Shown: positions 28,440-41,508, numbered from the stretch's first letter. The stretch: 64,000 nt of DNA from Aristolochia californica (GCA_029961685.1 JARWKL010000010.1:11739931-11803930), one strand, 5' to 3'. Numbers and translations are program-made. Notes: generated from the sequence alone by a model not told the origin.

Positions 28440-31400
28440 TACTAGTGGAATTTCCAAAACATGGATAACAAAACCTTGGAGTTCATTTTTAGTGCCTGAA
28501 ATAATTTTGAATTTTTCCTTTTTGCATACATGAACTCTAAAATTTTCATTTTATTATGCCTTATATCTTTTTGGTATATGGGAAAAATGGGAGAGTGAAA
28601 ACTCAAGTTTGGATCTAAAAACAAATTTGAACATCTAAAATGGATATGCACAAATGCTGAGAGAGATAGTTCGAAAAAGTTTCTGTGATTTTTAGGGATA
28701 GGCAAAAAGTGGGTTGTTTGGCCCTGGTAAATATCCAACCACTTGAGAATTTGATTTTTTCTACTCCTTGAAATTTTTGGATCATTAGGTCCACTTGCAT
28801 CCTCAACATGTTTCTGGCAAGCATATCCACCATACTTAAAGCATGTTAGGATCAGTTCCAAGTCCCTTTCTTATAAAATTCCACCAGGCATATTATTAGG
28901 GGCTGTACTAGTGGAATTTCCAGAACATGGATAACAAAACCTTGGAGTTCATTTTTAGTGCCCGAAATAATTTTGAAATTTTTTTTTTTGCATACATGAA
29001 CTCTTAAATTTTCATATTGTTATGCCTTAAATCTTTTTTGTTTACGAGAAAAATGATAGAGTGAAAACTCATGTTTGGATCTGAAAAAAAATTTGAACAT
29101 CCAAAATGTGCTGAGAGAGATAGTTCCAAAAAGTATCTGTGATTTTTAAGGATAGGCAAAAAGTGGGTTCTTTGGCCCTGGTCAATATCCAACCACTGAG
29201 AATTTGATATTTTCTACCCCTTGAAATTTTTGGATCCTTAGGTGTACTTGCATCCTCACCATGTTTCTGGCAAGCATATCCACCACAGTTAAAGCATGTC
29301 AGGACCAGTTACAAGTCCCTTTCTTATAAAATTAAAACAAGCTTATTATTATGGGATGTACTAGTGGAATTTCCAGAATAAAAATGCACAAATGCTAAGA
29401 GAGATAGTTCCAAAAAGTATCTGTGATTTTTAAGGATAGGCAAAAAGTGGGTTGTTTGGTCCTGGTAAATATCCAACCACTTGAGAATATTATTTTTTCT
29501 ACTCCTTGAAATTTTTTGATCATTATGTCCACTTGCATTCTCAACATGTTTCTGGCATGCATATCCACCACACTTAAAGCATGTTAGGATCAGTTAAAAG
29601 TCCATTTCCTAAAAAATTCCACCAGGCTTATTATTAGGGTTTGTACTAGTGGAATTTCCAGAACATGGATAACAAAACCTTGGAGTTTATTTTTACTGCC
29701 TGAAATAATTTTGAAATTTTTTTTTTTTTGCATTCATGAACTCTAAAATTTTCATTTTGTTATGCCTTATATCTTTTTTGTTTACGAGAAAAATGGGAGA
29801 GTGAAAACTCAAGTTTGGATCTGAACACAATTTTGAACATCCAAAATGAAAATGCAAAAATGCTGAGAGAGATAGTTCCAAAAAGTATCTGTGACTGTCA
29901 AGGAAAGGCAAAAAGTGGGTTGTTTGGATCGGGTAAATATCCAACCACTTGAGAATTTGATGATTTCTACTCCTTGAAATTTTTGAATCATTAAGTTCAC
30001 TGGCGTCCTCAACATGTTCCTGGCATGCATATCCACCACTTATTAGGGTCCACTTAAAGCATATTAGGATCAATTACAAGTATCTTTCCTATAAAATTCC
30101 ACCAGGCTTATTATTAGGGTCTGTACTAGTGGAATTTCCAGAACATGGATAACAAAACCTTGGAGTTCATTTTTAGTGCCTGAAATAATTTTGAAATTTT
30201 TTTTTTCGCAACCATGGACTCTAAAATTTTCATTTTGTTATGCCTTATATCTTTTTTGTTTACGACAAAAATGGGAGACTGAAAACTCATGTTTGGATCT
30301 GAAAAAAAATTTGAACATCCAAAATGGTAATGCACAAATGCTGAGAGAGATAGTTCTAAAAAGTATCTGTGATTTTTATGCATAGGCAAAAAGTGGGTTG
30401 TTTGGCCCCTGTAAATATCCAACCACTTGAGAATTTGATTTTTTCTACTCCTTGAAATTTTTTGATCATTAGGTTCACTTGCATCCTCAACATGTTCCTA
30501 GCATGCATATCCACCACTTATTAGGGTCCACTTAAAGAATGTTAGGATCAGTTACAAGTACCTTTCCTATAAAATTCCACCAGGCTTATTATTAGGGGCG
30601 GTACTAGTGGAATTTCCAGAACATGGATAACAAAACCTTGGTGTTCATTTTCAGCGCCTGAAATAATTTTGAATTTTTTTTTTTTGCAGACATGATCTCT
30701 AAAATTTTCATTTTGTTATGCCTTATATCTTTTTTGTTTACGAGAAAAATGGCACAGTGAAAACTCAAGTTTGGATCTGAAAACAAATTTGAACATCCAA
30801 AATGGAAATGCACAAATGCTGAGAGAGATAGTTGCAAAAAGTATCTGTGATTTTTAAGGATAGGCAAAAAGTGTGTTGTTTGGCCCACGTAAATAGCCAA
30901 CCACTTGAGAATTTGATTTTTCTACTCCTTGAAATTTTTGGATCATTAGGTCCACTTGCATCCTCAACATGTTTCTAGCATGCATATTCACCACACTTAA
31001 AGCATGTAAGGATCAGTTACAAGTCCCTTTCCTTTAAAATTCCGCCAAGCTTATTTTTAGGGGCTGTACTAGTGGAATTTCCAGAACATATTGTTATGCC
31101 TTATATCTTTTTTGTTTGCGAGAAAAATGTGAGAGTGAAAACTCAAGTTTGGATCTGAAAACAAATTTGAACATCCAAAATGGAAATGCACAAATGCTCA
31201 GAGAGATAGTTCCAAAAATTCTCTGTGATTTTTAAGGATAGGCAAAAAGTGGGGGTTTTGGCCCTGGTAAATATCCAACCACTTGAGAATTTTATGTTTT
31301 CTACTCCTAGAAATTTTTGGATCATTAGGTCCACTTGCATCCTCTACATGTTTCTGGCATGTATATCCCCCACACTTAAAGCATGTTAGGATCAGTTAAT

Positions 31401-34400
31401 GGTCCATTTTATTATAAAATTCCACCAGGCTTATTATTAGGGGCTGTACTAGTGGAATTTCCAGAACTTGGATAACATAACCTTGGAGTTCATTTTTAGT
31501 GCATGAAATAATTTTGATTTTTTTTTTTTTTTTTGCATACATGAACTCTAAAATTTTCATTTTGTTATGCCTTATATCTTTTTTCTTTACGAGAAAAATG
31601 GGAGAGTGAAAACTCAAGTTTGGATCTGAAAACAATTTTTAACATCCAAAATGGTAATGCACAAAAGCTGAGAGAGATAGTTCCAAAAAGTATCTGTGAT
31701 TTTTAAGGATAGGTAAAAAGTGGGTTGTTCCGCCCTGGTAAATATCCAACCACTTGAGAATTTTATTTTATCTACTCCTTGAAATTTTTGAATCATTAGG
31801 TCCACTTGCATCTTCAACACATTTCTGGCATGCGTATCCACCAATCTTAAAGCAAGTTAGGTTCAGTTACAAGTCCCTTTCTTTTAAAATTCCACCAGGC
31901 TTATTATTAGGGGTTGTACTAGTGGAATTTCCAAAACATGGATAACAAAACCTTGGAGTTCATTTTTAGTACCTTAAATAATTTTGAATTTTTTTTTTTT
32001 TTTTGCATACATGAACTCTAAAATTTTCATTTTGTTATGCCTTATATCTTTTTGGTTTACGGGAAAAATGGGAGAGTGAAAACTCAAGTTTGGATCTGAA
32101 AACAAATTTGAACATCTAAAATGGAAATGCACAAATGCTGAGAGAGATAGTTCGAAAAAGTATCTTTGATTTTTAGGGATAGGCAAAAAGTGGGTTGTTT
32201 GGCCCTGGTAAATATCCAACCACTTGAGAATTTGATTTTTTCTACTCCTTGAAATTTTTGGATCATTAGGTCCACTTGCATCCTCAACATGTTTCTTGCA
32301 AGCATATCCACCAGACTTAAAGCATGTTAGGATCAGTTCCAAGTCCCTTTCTTATAAAATTCCACCAGGCATATTATTAGGGGCTGTACTAGTGAAATTT
32401 CCAGAACATGGATAACAAAACCTTGGAGTTCATTTCTAGTGCCCGAAATAATTTTGAAATTTTTTTTTTGCATACATGAACTCTTAAATTTTCATATTGT
32501 TATGCCATAAATCTTTTTTGTTTACGAGAAAAATGAGAGAGTGAAAACTCAAGTTTGGATCAGAAAAAAAATTTGAACATCCAAAATATGCTGAGAGAGA
32601 TAGTTCCAAAAAGTATCTGTGATTTTTAAGGATAGGCAAAAAGTGGGTTGTTTGGCCCTTGTAAATATCCAACCACTTGAGAATTTGATTTTTTCTACCC
32701 CTTGTAATTTTTGGATCATTAGGTCTACTTGCATCCTCAACATGTTTCTGGCAAGCATATCCACCACAGTTAAAGCATGGCAGGATCAGTTACAAGTCCC
32801 TTTCTTATAAAATTAAACCAAGCTTATTATTAGGGGATGTACTAGTGGAATTTCCAGAATAAAAATGCACAAATGCTAAGAGCGATAGTTCCGAAAAGTA
32901 TCTGTGATTTTTAAGGATAGGCAAAAAGTGGGTTGTTTGGTCCTGGTAAATATCCAACTACTTGAAATTTTCTGATCATTAGGTCCACTTGCATCCTCAA
33001 CATGTTTCTAGCATGCATATCCACCACACTTAAAGCATGTTAGGATCAGTTAAAAGACCATTTCCTAAAAAATCCCACCAGGCTTATTATTAGGGTTTGT
33101 ACTAGTGGAATTTCCAGAACATGGATAACAAAACCTTGGAGTTCTTTTTTACTGCCTGAAATAATTTTGAAATTTTTTTTTTTTGCATTCATGAACTCTA
33201 AAATTTTCATTTTGTTATGCCTTATATATTTTTTGTTTACGAGAAAAATGGGAGAGTGAAAACTCAAGTTTGGATCTGAATACAATTTTGAACATCCAAA
33301 ATGGAAATGCGCAAATGCTGAGAGTGATAGTTCCAAAAAGTATCTGTGATTGTCAAGGATAGGCAAAAAGTGGGTTGTTTGGCCCAGGTTAATATCCAAA
33401 CACTTGAGAATTTGATTTTTTCTACTCCTTGAAATTTTTGAATCATTAGGTTCACTGGCGTCCTCAACACGTTCCTGGCATGCATATCCACCACTTGTTA
33501 GGGTCCACTTAAAGCATGTTAGGATCAATTACAAGTACCTTTCCTATAAAATTCCACCAGACTTATTATTAGGGTCTGTACTAGTGAAATTTCCAGAACA
33601 TGGATAACAAAACCTTGGAGTTCATTTTTAGTGCCAGAAATAATTTTGAAATTTATTTTTTTTGCAACCATGAACTCTAAAATTTTCATTTTGTTATGCC
33701 TTATATCTTTTTGTTTACGACAAAAAATGGGAGACTGAAAACTCATGTTTGGATCTGAAAACAAATTTAAACATCCAAAATGGTAATGCACAAATGCTGA
33801 GAGAGATAGTTCTAAAAAGTATCTGTGATTTTTATGCATAGGCAAAAAGTGGGTTGTTTGGCCCTTGTAATATCCAACCACTTGAGAATTTGATTTTTTC
33901 TACTCCTTGAAATTTTTGGATCATTAGGTTCACTTGCATCCTCAACATGTTCCTAGCTTGCATATCCACCACTTATTAGGGTCCACTTAAAGCATGTTAG
34001 GATCAGTTACAAGTACCTTTCCAATAAAATTCCACCAGGCTTATTATTAGGGGCGGTGCTAGTGGAATTTCCAGAACATGGATAACAAAACCTTGGAGTT
34101 CATTTTCAGCGCCTGAAATAATTTTGAATTTTTTTTTTTTTGCAGACATGAACTCTTAAATTTTCATATTGTTATGCCTTATATCTTTTTTGTTTATGAG
34201 AAAAATGTGAGAGTGAAAACTCAAGTTTGGATCCGAAAACAAATTTGAACAACCAAAATGGAAATGCACAAATGCTCAGAGAGATAGTTCCAAAAACTAT
34301 CTGTGATTTTTAAGGATAGGCAAAAAAGTGGGGGTTTTGGCCCTGGTAAATATCCAACCACTTGAGAATTTTATGTTTTCTACTCCTAGAAATTTTTGGA

Positions 34401-36000
34401 TCATTAGGTCCACTTGCATCCTCTACATGTTTCTGGCATGTATATCCCTCACACTTAAAGCATGTTAGGATCAGTTAATGGTCCATTTTCTTATAAAATT
34501 CCACGAGGCTTATTATTAGGGGCTGTACTAGTGGAATTTCCAGAACTTGGATAACATAACCTTGGAGTTCATTTTTAGTGCATGAAATAATTTTGAATTT
34601 TTTCTTTTTGCATACATGAACTCTAAAATTTTCATTTTGTTATGCCTTATATCTTTTTTGTTTACGAGGAAAATGGGAGAGTGAAAACTCAAGTTTGGAT
34701 CTGAAAACAATTTTTAACATCCAAAATGGTAATGCACAAAAGCTGAGAGAGATAGTTCCAAAAAGTACCTGTGATTTTTAAGGATAGGTAAAAAGTGGGT
34801 TGTTTCGCCCTGGTAAATATCCAACCACTTGAGAATTTTATTTTTTCTACTCCTCGAAATTTTTGGATCATTAGGTCCACTTGCTTCCTCAATACGTTTC
34901 TGGCATGCATATCCACCAATCTTAAAACAAGTTAGGTTCAGTTACAAGTCCCTTTCTTTTAAAATTCCACCAGGCTTATTATTAGGGGTTGTACTAGTGG
35001 AATTTCCAAAACATGGATAACAAAACCTTGGAGTTCATTTTTAGTGCCTGAAATAATTTTGAATTTTTTTTTTTTTGCATACATGAACTCTAAAATTTTC
35101 ATTTTGTTATGCCTTATATCTTTTTGGTTTACGGGAAAAATGGGAGAGTGAAAACTCAAGTTTGGATCTGAAAACAAATTGAAACATCTAAAATGGAAAT
35201 GCACAAATGATGAGAGAGATAGTTCGAAAAAGTATCTGTGATTTTTAGGGATAGGCAAAAAGTGGGTTGTTTTGCCCTGGTAAATATCCAACCACTTGAG
35301 AATTTGATTTTTTCTACTCCTTGAAATTTTTGGATCATTAGGTCCACTTGCATCCTCAACATGTTTCTGGCAAGCATATCCACCAGACTTAAAGCTTGTT
35401 AGGATCAGTTCCATAGGATCAGTTCCAAGTCCCTTTCTTATAAAATTCCACCAGGCATATTATTAGGGGCTGTACTAGTGGAATTTCCAGAACATGGATA
35501 ACAAAACCTTGGAGTTCATTTTTAGGGCCCGAAATAATTTTGAAATTTTTTTTTTGCATACATGAACTCTAAAATTTTCATATTGTTATGCCTTAAATCT
35601 TTTTTGTTTACGAGAAAAATGAGAGAGTGAAAACTCAAGTTTGGATCAGAAAAAAAATTTGAACATCCGAAATATGCTGAGAGAGATAGTTCCAAAAAGT
35701 ATCTGTGATTTTTAAGGATAGGCAAAAAGTGGGTTGTTTGGCCCATGTAAATATCCAACCACTTGAGAATTTGATTTTTTCTACCCCTTGAAATTTTTGG
35801 ATCATTAGGTCTACTTGCATCCTCAACATGTTTCTGGCAAGCATATCCACCACTGTTAAAGCATGTCAGGATCAATTACAAGTCCCTTTCTTATAAAATT
35901 AAACCAAGCTAATTATTAGGGGATGTACTAGTGGAATTTCCAGAATGAAAATGCACAAATGCTAAGAGAGATAGTTTCAAAAAGTATCTGTGATTTTTAA
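28440..36000. repeat. Higher-order block of about 3.1-3.5 kb, present about three times
   Basis: A deleted monomer with the junction TTCCAGAATAAAAATGCAC (last copy TTCCAGAATGAAAATGCAC) occurs at 29,371, 32,852 and 35,938. The preceding full monomer of each block also lacks about 12 bp, reading CCAAAATGTGCTGAG, CCAAAATATGCTGAG and CCGAAATATGCTGAG near 29,100, 32,580 and 35,665. Spacings are about 3481 and 3086 bp. The deleted unit is about 280 bp long instead of 465. The block as a whole, including its damaged monomers, was amplified. Confidence 0.8.
31080..31100. repeat. Deletion junction inside a satellite monomer
   Basis: The sequence passes from TTCCAGAACAT straight to ATTGTTATGCC, so more than 100 bp of the monomer is missing. 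Similar single deletions lie near 36,043 (AAATATCCAA joined to TTTTGTTATG) and near 36,470. Confidence 0.7.
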
Positions 36001-39000
36001 GGATAGGCAAAAAGTGGGTTGTTTGGACCTGGTAAATATCCAATTTTGTTATGTCTTACATCTATTTTGTTTAGGAGAAAAATGGGAGAGTGAAAACTCA
36101 AGGTTGGATCTGAAATCAAATCTGAACATCCAAAACGGAAATGCACAAATGGTGAGAGAGATAGTTCCAAAAAGTATCTGTGATTTTTAAGGATAGGCAA
36201 AAAGTGGGTTGTTTGGCACTGGTAAATAGCCAACCACTTGAGAATTTGATTTTTTCTACTCGAAATTTTTGGACCATTAGGTCCACTTGCATCCTAACAT
36301 GTTTCTAGCATGCATGTTCACCACACTTAAAGCATGTTAGGATCAGTTACAAGTCTTTTTCCTATAAAATTCCACAGGGCTTATTATTAGGGGTTGTACT
36401 AGTGGAATTTCCAGAACATGGATAACGAAACCTTGGGAGTTCATATTCAGTGCCTGAAATTATTTTGAAATTATTTTCATTTTGTTATGCCTTTTATCAT
36501 TTTTGTTTACGAGAAAAATGGGAGAGTGAAAACTCAAGTTTGGATCTGAAAACAAATTTGAACATCCAAAATGGAAATGCAAAAATGCTGAGAGAGACAG
36601 TTCCAAAAATTATTTGTCATTTTTAAGGATAGACAAAAAGTGGGTTGTTTGGCCCCGGTAAATATCCAACCACTTGAGAATTTGATTTTTTCTACTCCTT
36701 GAAATTTTACGATCATTAGGTCCACTTGCAACCTCAACATTTTTCAGGCATGCATAACCACCACACTTAAAGCATGTTAGGATTAGTTACAAGTCCCTTT
36801 CCTATATAATTCCACTAGGCTTATTATTAGGGGCTGTACTAGTGGAATTTCCAGAACATGGCTAACAAAACCATGGAGTTCAATTTTAGTACCTGAAATA
36901 ATTTTGAATTTTTTTTTTTGCATACATGAACTCTAAAATTTTCATTTTGTTATGCCTTATGTCTTTTTTGTTAACGAGAAAAATGGGAGAGTGAAAACTC
37001 AAGTTTGAATCTGAAAATAATTTTGAACATCCAAAATGGAAATGCACAAATGCTGAGAGAGAGAGAGCTCCAAAAAGTATCTGTGATTTTTAAGGATAGG
37101 CAAAAAGTGGGTTGTTTGGCCCTGGTAAATATCCAACCACTTGAGAATTTGATTTTTTCTACTCCGTGAAATTTTTGGATCATTAGGTCCACTTGCATCC
37201 GCAACATGTTTCTGGCATGCATATCCACCACACATAAAGCATGTTAGGATCAGTTACCAGTCCATTTCCTATAAAATTCCACCAGGCTTATTATTAGGGG
37301 CTGTACTTGTGGAATTTTCGGAACATGGATAAAAAAACCGTGGAGTTCATTTTTAGAGCCTGAAATAACTTTGAAATTTTTTTTTGCATACCTCAACTCA
37401 AAAATTTTAATTTTGATATGCCTTATATCTTTTTTGTTTACGAGAAAAATGGGAGAGTGAAAACTCAAGTTTGGATCTAAAAACATATTTGAACATCCAA
37501 AATGGAAATGCACAAATGCTGAGAGAGATAGTTCCAAAAAGTATCTGTGATTTTTAAGGATAGGCAAAAAGTGGGTTGTTTGGCCCTGGTAAATATCCAA
37601 CCACTTGAGAATTTGATTTTTTCTACTCCTTCAAATTTTCAGATCTTTAGGTCCACTTGCATCCACAACATGTTTCTGGTATGCATATCCACCATAATTA
37701 AAGCATGTTAGGATCAGTTACAAGTCCATTTCCTATAAAATTTCACCAGGCTTATCATAAGGGGTTGTACTAGTGAAATTTCCAGAACATGGATAGCAAA
37801 ACGTTCAAGTTCATTTTTAGTGCCTGAAATAATTTTGAAAATTTTCTTTTGCATACATGAACTCTAAAATTTTCATTTTGTAGTGCCTTATATCTTTTTT
37901 GTTTACGAGAAAAATGCGAGAGTGAAAACTGAAGTTTGGATCTAAAAAAAATTTTGAACGTCCAAAATGGAAATGGACAAATGTGGAGAGAGAGAGTTCC
38001 AAAAAGTATCTGTGATTTTTAAGGACAGGCAAAAGTGGGTTGTTTGGCCCTGGTGAATATCCGACCACTTGAGAATTTGATTTTTTCAACTCCTTGAAAT
38101 TTTTGGATCATTAGGTCCACTTGCATCCTCAACATGTTTATGGCATGCATATCCACCACACTTAAAGCAGGTTAGGATTAGTTACAAGTCCCATTCCTAT
38201 AAAATTCCACCACGCTTAATATTAGGGGTTGTACTAGTGGAATTTGCAGAACATGGATAACAAAACCTTGGAGTTCATTTTTAGTGCCTAAAATAATTTT
38301 GAAATTTTTATTTTGCATTCATGAACTCTCAAATTTTAATTTTGTTATGCCTAATATCTTTTTTGTTTATGAGAAAAATAGGAGAGTGAAAACTCATGTT
38401 TGGATTTGAGAACAAATTTTAACATCCAAAATGGTAATGCACAAATGCTGAGAGAGATAGTTCCAAAAAGTATCTGTGATTTTTAAGGATAGGCAAAATG
38501 TGGGTTGTTTGGTCCTGGTAAATATCCAACCACTTGAGAATTTGATTTTTTCTAATCCTTGAAATTTTTGGATCATTAGGTCCACTTCCATCCTCAACAT
38601 GTTTCTGGCATGCATATCCGTCACACTTAAAGCATGTTATGATCAATTACAAGTCACTTTCCTATAAAATTCCACCAAGCTTATTATTAGGGGTTGTACT
38701 AGTGGAATTTGCAGAACATGGATAACAAAACCTTGGAGTTCATTTTTAGAGCTTGAAATATTTTTCAAATTTTTTTTTTTTGCATACTTGAACTCTAAAA
38801 TTTTCATTTTCTTATGCCTTGTATCTTTTTTGTGTACGAGGAAAATGGGAGATTGAAAACTCAAGTTTGGATCTGAAAACAAATTTGAAAATCCAAATTG
38901 GAAATGCACAAATGCTGAGAGAGATAGTTCCAAAAAGTATCTATGATTTTTAAGGATAGGCAAAAAGTGCATTGTTTGGCCCTGGTAAATATCCAACCAC

Positions 39001-39920
39001 TTGAGAATTTGATTTTTTCTACTCCTTGAAATTTTTGTATCATTAGGTCCACTTGCATCCTCAACATGTTTCTAGCATACATATCCACGACACTTAAAGC
39101 ACGTTAGGATCAGTTACAAGTCCCTTTCCTATAAAATTCCCCCAAGCTTATTATTAGGGGCTGTACTAGTGGAATTTCCAGAACATGGATAACAAAACCT
39201 TGGAGATCATTTTTATTGCTTGAAATAATTATGAAATTTTTTTTTGGCATACTTGAACTCTAAAATTTTCTTTTTGTTATGCCTTATATCTATTTTCTTT
39301 ACGAGAAAAATGGGAGAGTGAAAACTCAAGTTTGGATCTGAAAACATATTTGAACATCCAAAATGGAAATGCACAAATGCTAAGAGAGATAGTTCCAAAA
39401 AGTATCTGTGATTTTTAAGGATAGGCAAAAAGTGGTTTTTTTAGCCCTGGTAAGTATCCAACCACTTGAGAATTTGATTTTTTCTACTCCTTGAAATTTT
39501 AGGATCAATAGGTCCACTTGCATCCTCAACATGTTTATGGCATGCATATGCACCACACTTAAAGCATGTTAGGATCAGTTACAAGTCGCTTTCCTATAAA
39601 ATTCCACCAGGCTTATTATTAGGGTTTGTACTAGTGGAATTGCCAGAACATGATTAACAAAACCTTGGAGTACATTTTTAGTGCCTAAAATAAATTTGAA
39701 ATTTTTTTTTGCATACATGAACTCTGAAATTTTAATTTTGTTATGCCGTATATCTTTTTTGTTTACGAGAAAAATGGGAGAGTGAAAACTCAAGTTTGGA
39801 TCAGAAAACAAATTTGAACATCCAAAATGGAAATGCACAAATGCTGGGAGAGATAGTTCTAAAAATTATCTGTGATTTTTAAGGATAGGCAAAATGGGAG
39901 AGTGAAAACTCATTTTGTGC

Positions 39921-40391
39921 ATGATCTCTCAGCATTTGTGCATTTCCATTTTGGATGTTCAAATTTGTTTTCAGATCCAAACTTGAGTTTTTACTCTCCC
40001 ATTTTTCGCGTAAACAAAAAAGATATAAGGAATAACAAAATTAAAATTTTAGAGATCATGTATGAAAAAAAAAAATTCAAAATTATTTCAGGCACTAAAA
40101 ACGAACTCCAATGTTTGGTTATCCATGTTCTGGAAATTCCACTAGTACAGCCCCTAATAATAAGCCTGGTGGAATTTTATAGGATAGGGACTGGTGACTG
40201 ATCCTAACATGCTTTAAGTGTGGTGGATATGCATGCCAGAAACAAGTTGAGGACGCAAGTGGACCTAATGATCCAAAAATTTCAAGGTGTAGAAAAAATT
40301 AAATTCTCAAGTGGTTGGATAGTTACCATGGCCAAACAACCCACTTTTTGCCTATCCTTAAAAATCACAGATACTTTTTGGAACTATCTAC
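39921..40391 (-). repeat. Single inverted satellite monomer at the array edge
   Basis: From about 39,921 the sequence is the reverse complement of the satellite. It runs from GATCTCTCAGCATTTGTGC to GGAACTATCT, very nearly one complete unit. Just before it, 39,890-39,920 holds a short forward piece (ATGGGAGAGTGAAAACTCA) fused after GGATAGGCAAA. The viral sequence begins at the unit's right end. Confidence 0.9.
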
Positions 40392-41460
40392 AGTGAGTCT
40401 CTAGCAGCAATTTTAATGACATACAGTGAGTCTCTAGCAGACTCTGACAGAGGAATACTGATACCAAGGCACTATTGTTATGATATCGACACACAGCGGA
40501 AGACAACCTAGGGAAACAGGGCAGCGAAACAAAAATCCTAGGGACTGCTACCTGCCAGTCTTGTGAGTACAGGCAGTGGATGACATCTACGGGCAGCGGA
40601 AAACGATAATGACTCAGACAATACTATTCCTACAGTCACACTTCGTCCGTCTTATCAGTTTACCATTAGGCCACTTTCCTGCTTCCTACCACATGTCACC
40701 GTTATGTACTCGTTTGTGTCTATTTCATAGCTATCTAGTAGGCCCAACATGACTTTTGCTACTACCTAGAACTTCTTCGGGGTTTGACCCTATTCCTGCC
40801 GGCTTACCACCACGTGGGAAATTCTGTCGATACGGTCCTCACGGTCTTCAGAGGGCCCCGAGCTGTTCCTATTAACCGTTGCAGCCCCATGGCTGCTTCA
40901 GCAGGGTAGAGCACAGCTCCGTTTCGTTTTCTAGCTCGGAGCGTAGCCGAATAATTCCAAGTCTCTAGCTTCTGTTTGACGAGTGAACAGTAAACATGAA
41001 TAGAAATCATGAATAGAAACCGTGAATAGTAAAAATGAACAGTACTTTTGAATAGTAACCTTGGAACAGTAAAAACAAACACTGTAGAGATCAATACATA
41101 GATGCGGAACATGAACAGTAAAACAACTACTGTGGAGATCATATTTATAAATGCGGAACATGAACAGTAAAAACAACAACTGTACGAATCACAATATTAA
41201 AAACATGCGAAAATATAAAAAACATTGTCTAAAACAAAAAAAAAACAAAACAGAAAATACATACCCTTAAAAAAGGAAAAGAAAAAAAACTACTTAGCTA
41301 CATAGCTCCCAAATTTACCGACCGTGGCACCGGTCGGTTCCCTCTTTTCTACTCAGCCATTATGGCTGTTAAGCACATACCGTGCTTGAGGAACTTGCCA
41401 GAGAAAGATCGCCGGAAATCGCCTTCTTCTTCGGAACTAATGCTCGTCTATTGTTGAGTT
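40392..41460 (-). other. Viral leader region of copy 1
   Basis: This roughly 1.1 kb region has no convincing gene. It matches 50.73-51.75 kb and 58.33-59.43 kb. In the transcript sense it lies after the TATA box and before the primer-binding site, so it should be the long 5' leader of the pregenomic RNA. It contains a cluster of GAACAGTAA-type repeats (40,985-41,175) and a GC-richer part (about 40,840-40,960). Short frames in it look accidental. Confidence 0.65.
40985..41175. repeat. Dispersed short GAA(C/T)AGTAA repeats in the leader
   Basis: At least seven copies of GAACAGTA, GAATAGTA or GAATAGAA lie within about 190 bp, some in the longer form GCGGAACATGAACAGTAAAA. The same cluster occurs near 51,340-51,465 and 58,950-59,140. 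It is retained in all three leader copies. Function unknown; it could be a protein-binding array or part of RNA structure. Confidence 0.7.
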
Positions 41461-41500
41461 GCTCCAAGTTTCGATGTTCCCAACCTCTGGAGGAGCATCG

Positions 41501-41508
41501 TATTTATA
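41501..41508 (-). promoter_or_regulatory. TATA box of the putative pregenomic RNA promoter, copy 1
   Basis: TATAAATA on the minus strand, in CAGCTATAAATACGATGC. It lies downstream of the transactivator-position ORF, with an as-1-like element about 155-180 bp upstream and the long leader after it, the expected place for the caulimovirid full-length-RNA promoter. The same sequence is at 51,781-51,788. Confidence 0.65.

Larger units (their letters stand above)
1..39920. repeat. Satellite array, monomer about 465 bp
   Basis: The whole left part is a tandem array. The motif GAACATGGATAACAAAACC recurs about every 460-468 bp (near 687, 1153, 1613, 2077, 2541), which gives roughly 86 monomers. The unit is AT-rich and has a T-run of variable length just before GCATACATGAACTC. 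Units differ by scattered substitutions and small indels and are all in the same orientation up to about 39,920. The array continues past the left edge. The length and organisation suit a centromeric, pericentromeric or heterochromatic-knob plant satellite, but the chromosomal position is not shown. Many short reading frames appear on the minus strand; I treat them as by-products of the repeat and do not annotate them as genes. Confidence 0.97.

Noticed and set aside
1..39900. Many open frames of 60-160 codons on both strands of the satellite
   Set aside because: They recur once per monomer in shifted frames, break at the variable T-run, and have no supported function. They are listed only as one low-interest observation.
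39872..40201. Plus-strand frame of 109 codons next to the virus border
   Set aside because: It is the usual minus-strand satellite frame seen in the inverted monomer.
1..40391. CENP-B-box-like or tRNA/5S-derived sequence in the satellite monomer
   Set aside because: I looked for such motifs by eye and found no convincing match.
40804..41179. Frames over the GAACAGTAA-type repeats, rich in Phe, Ser and Val
   Set aside because: They result from the short repeats and are not conserved in frame between the three leaders.
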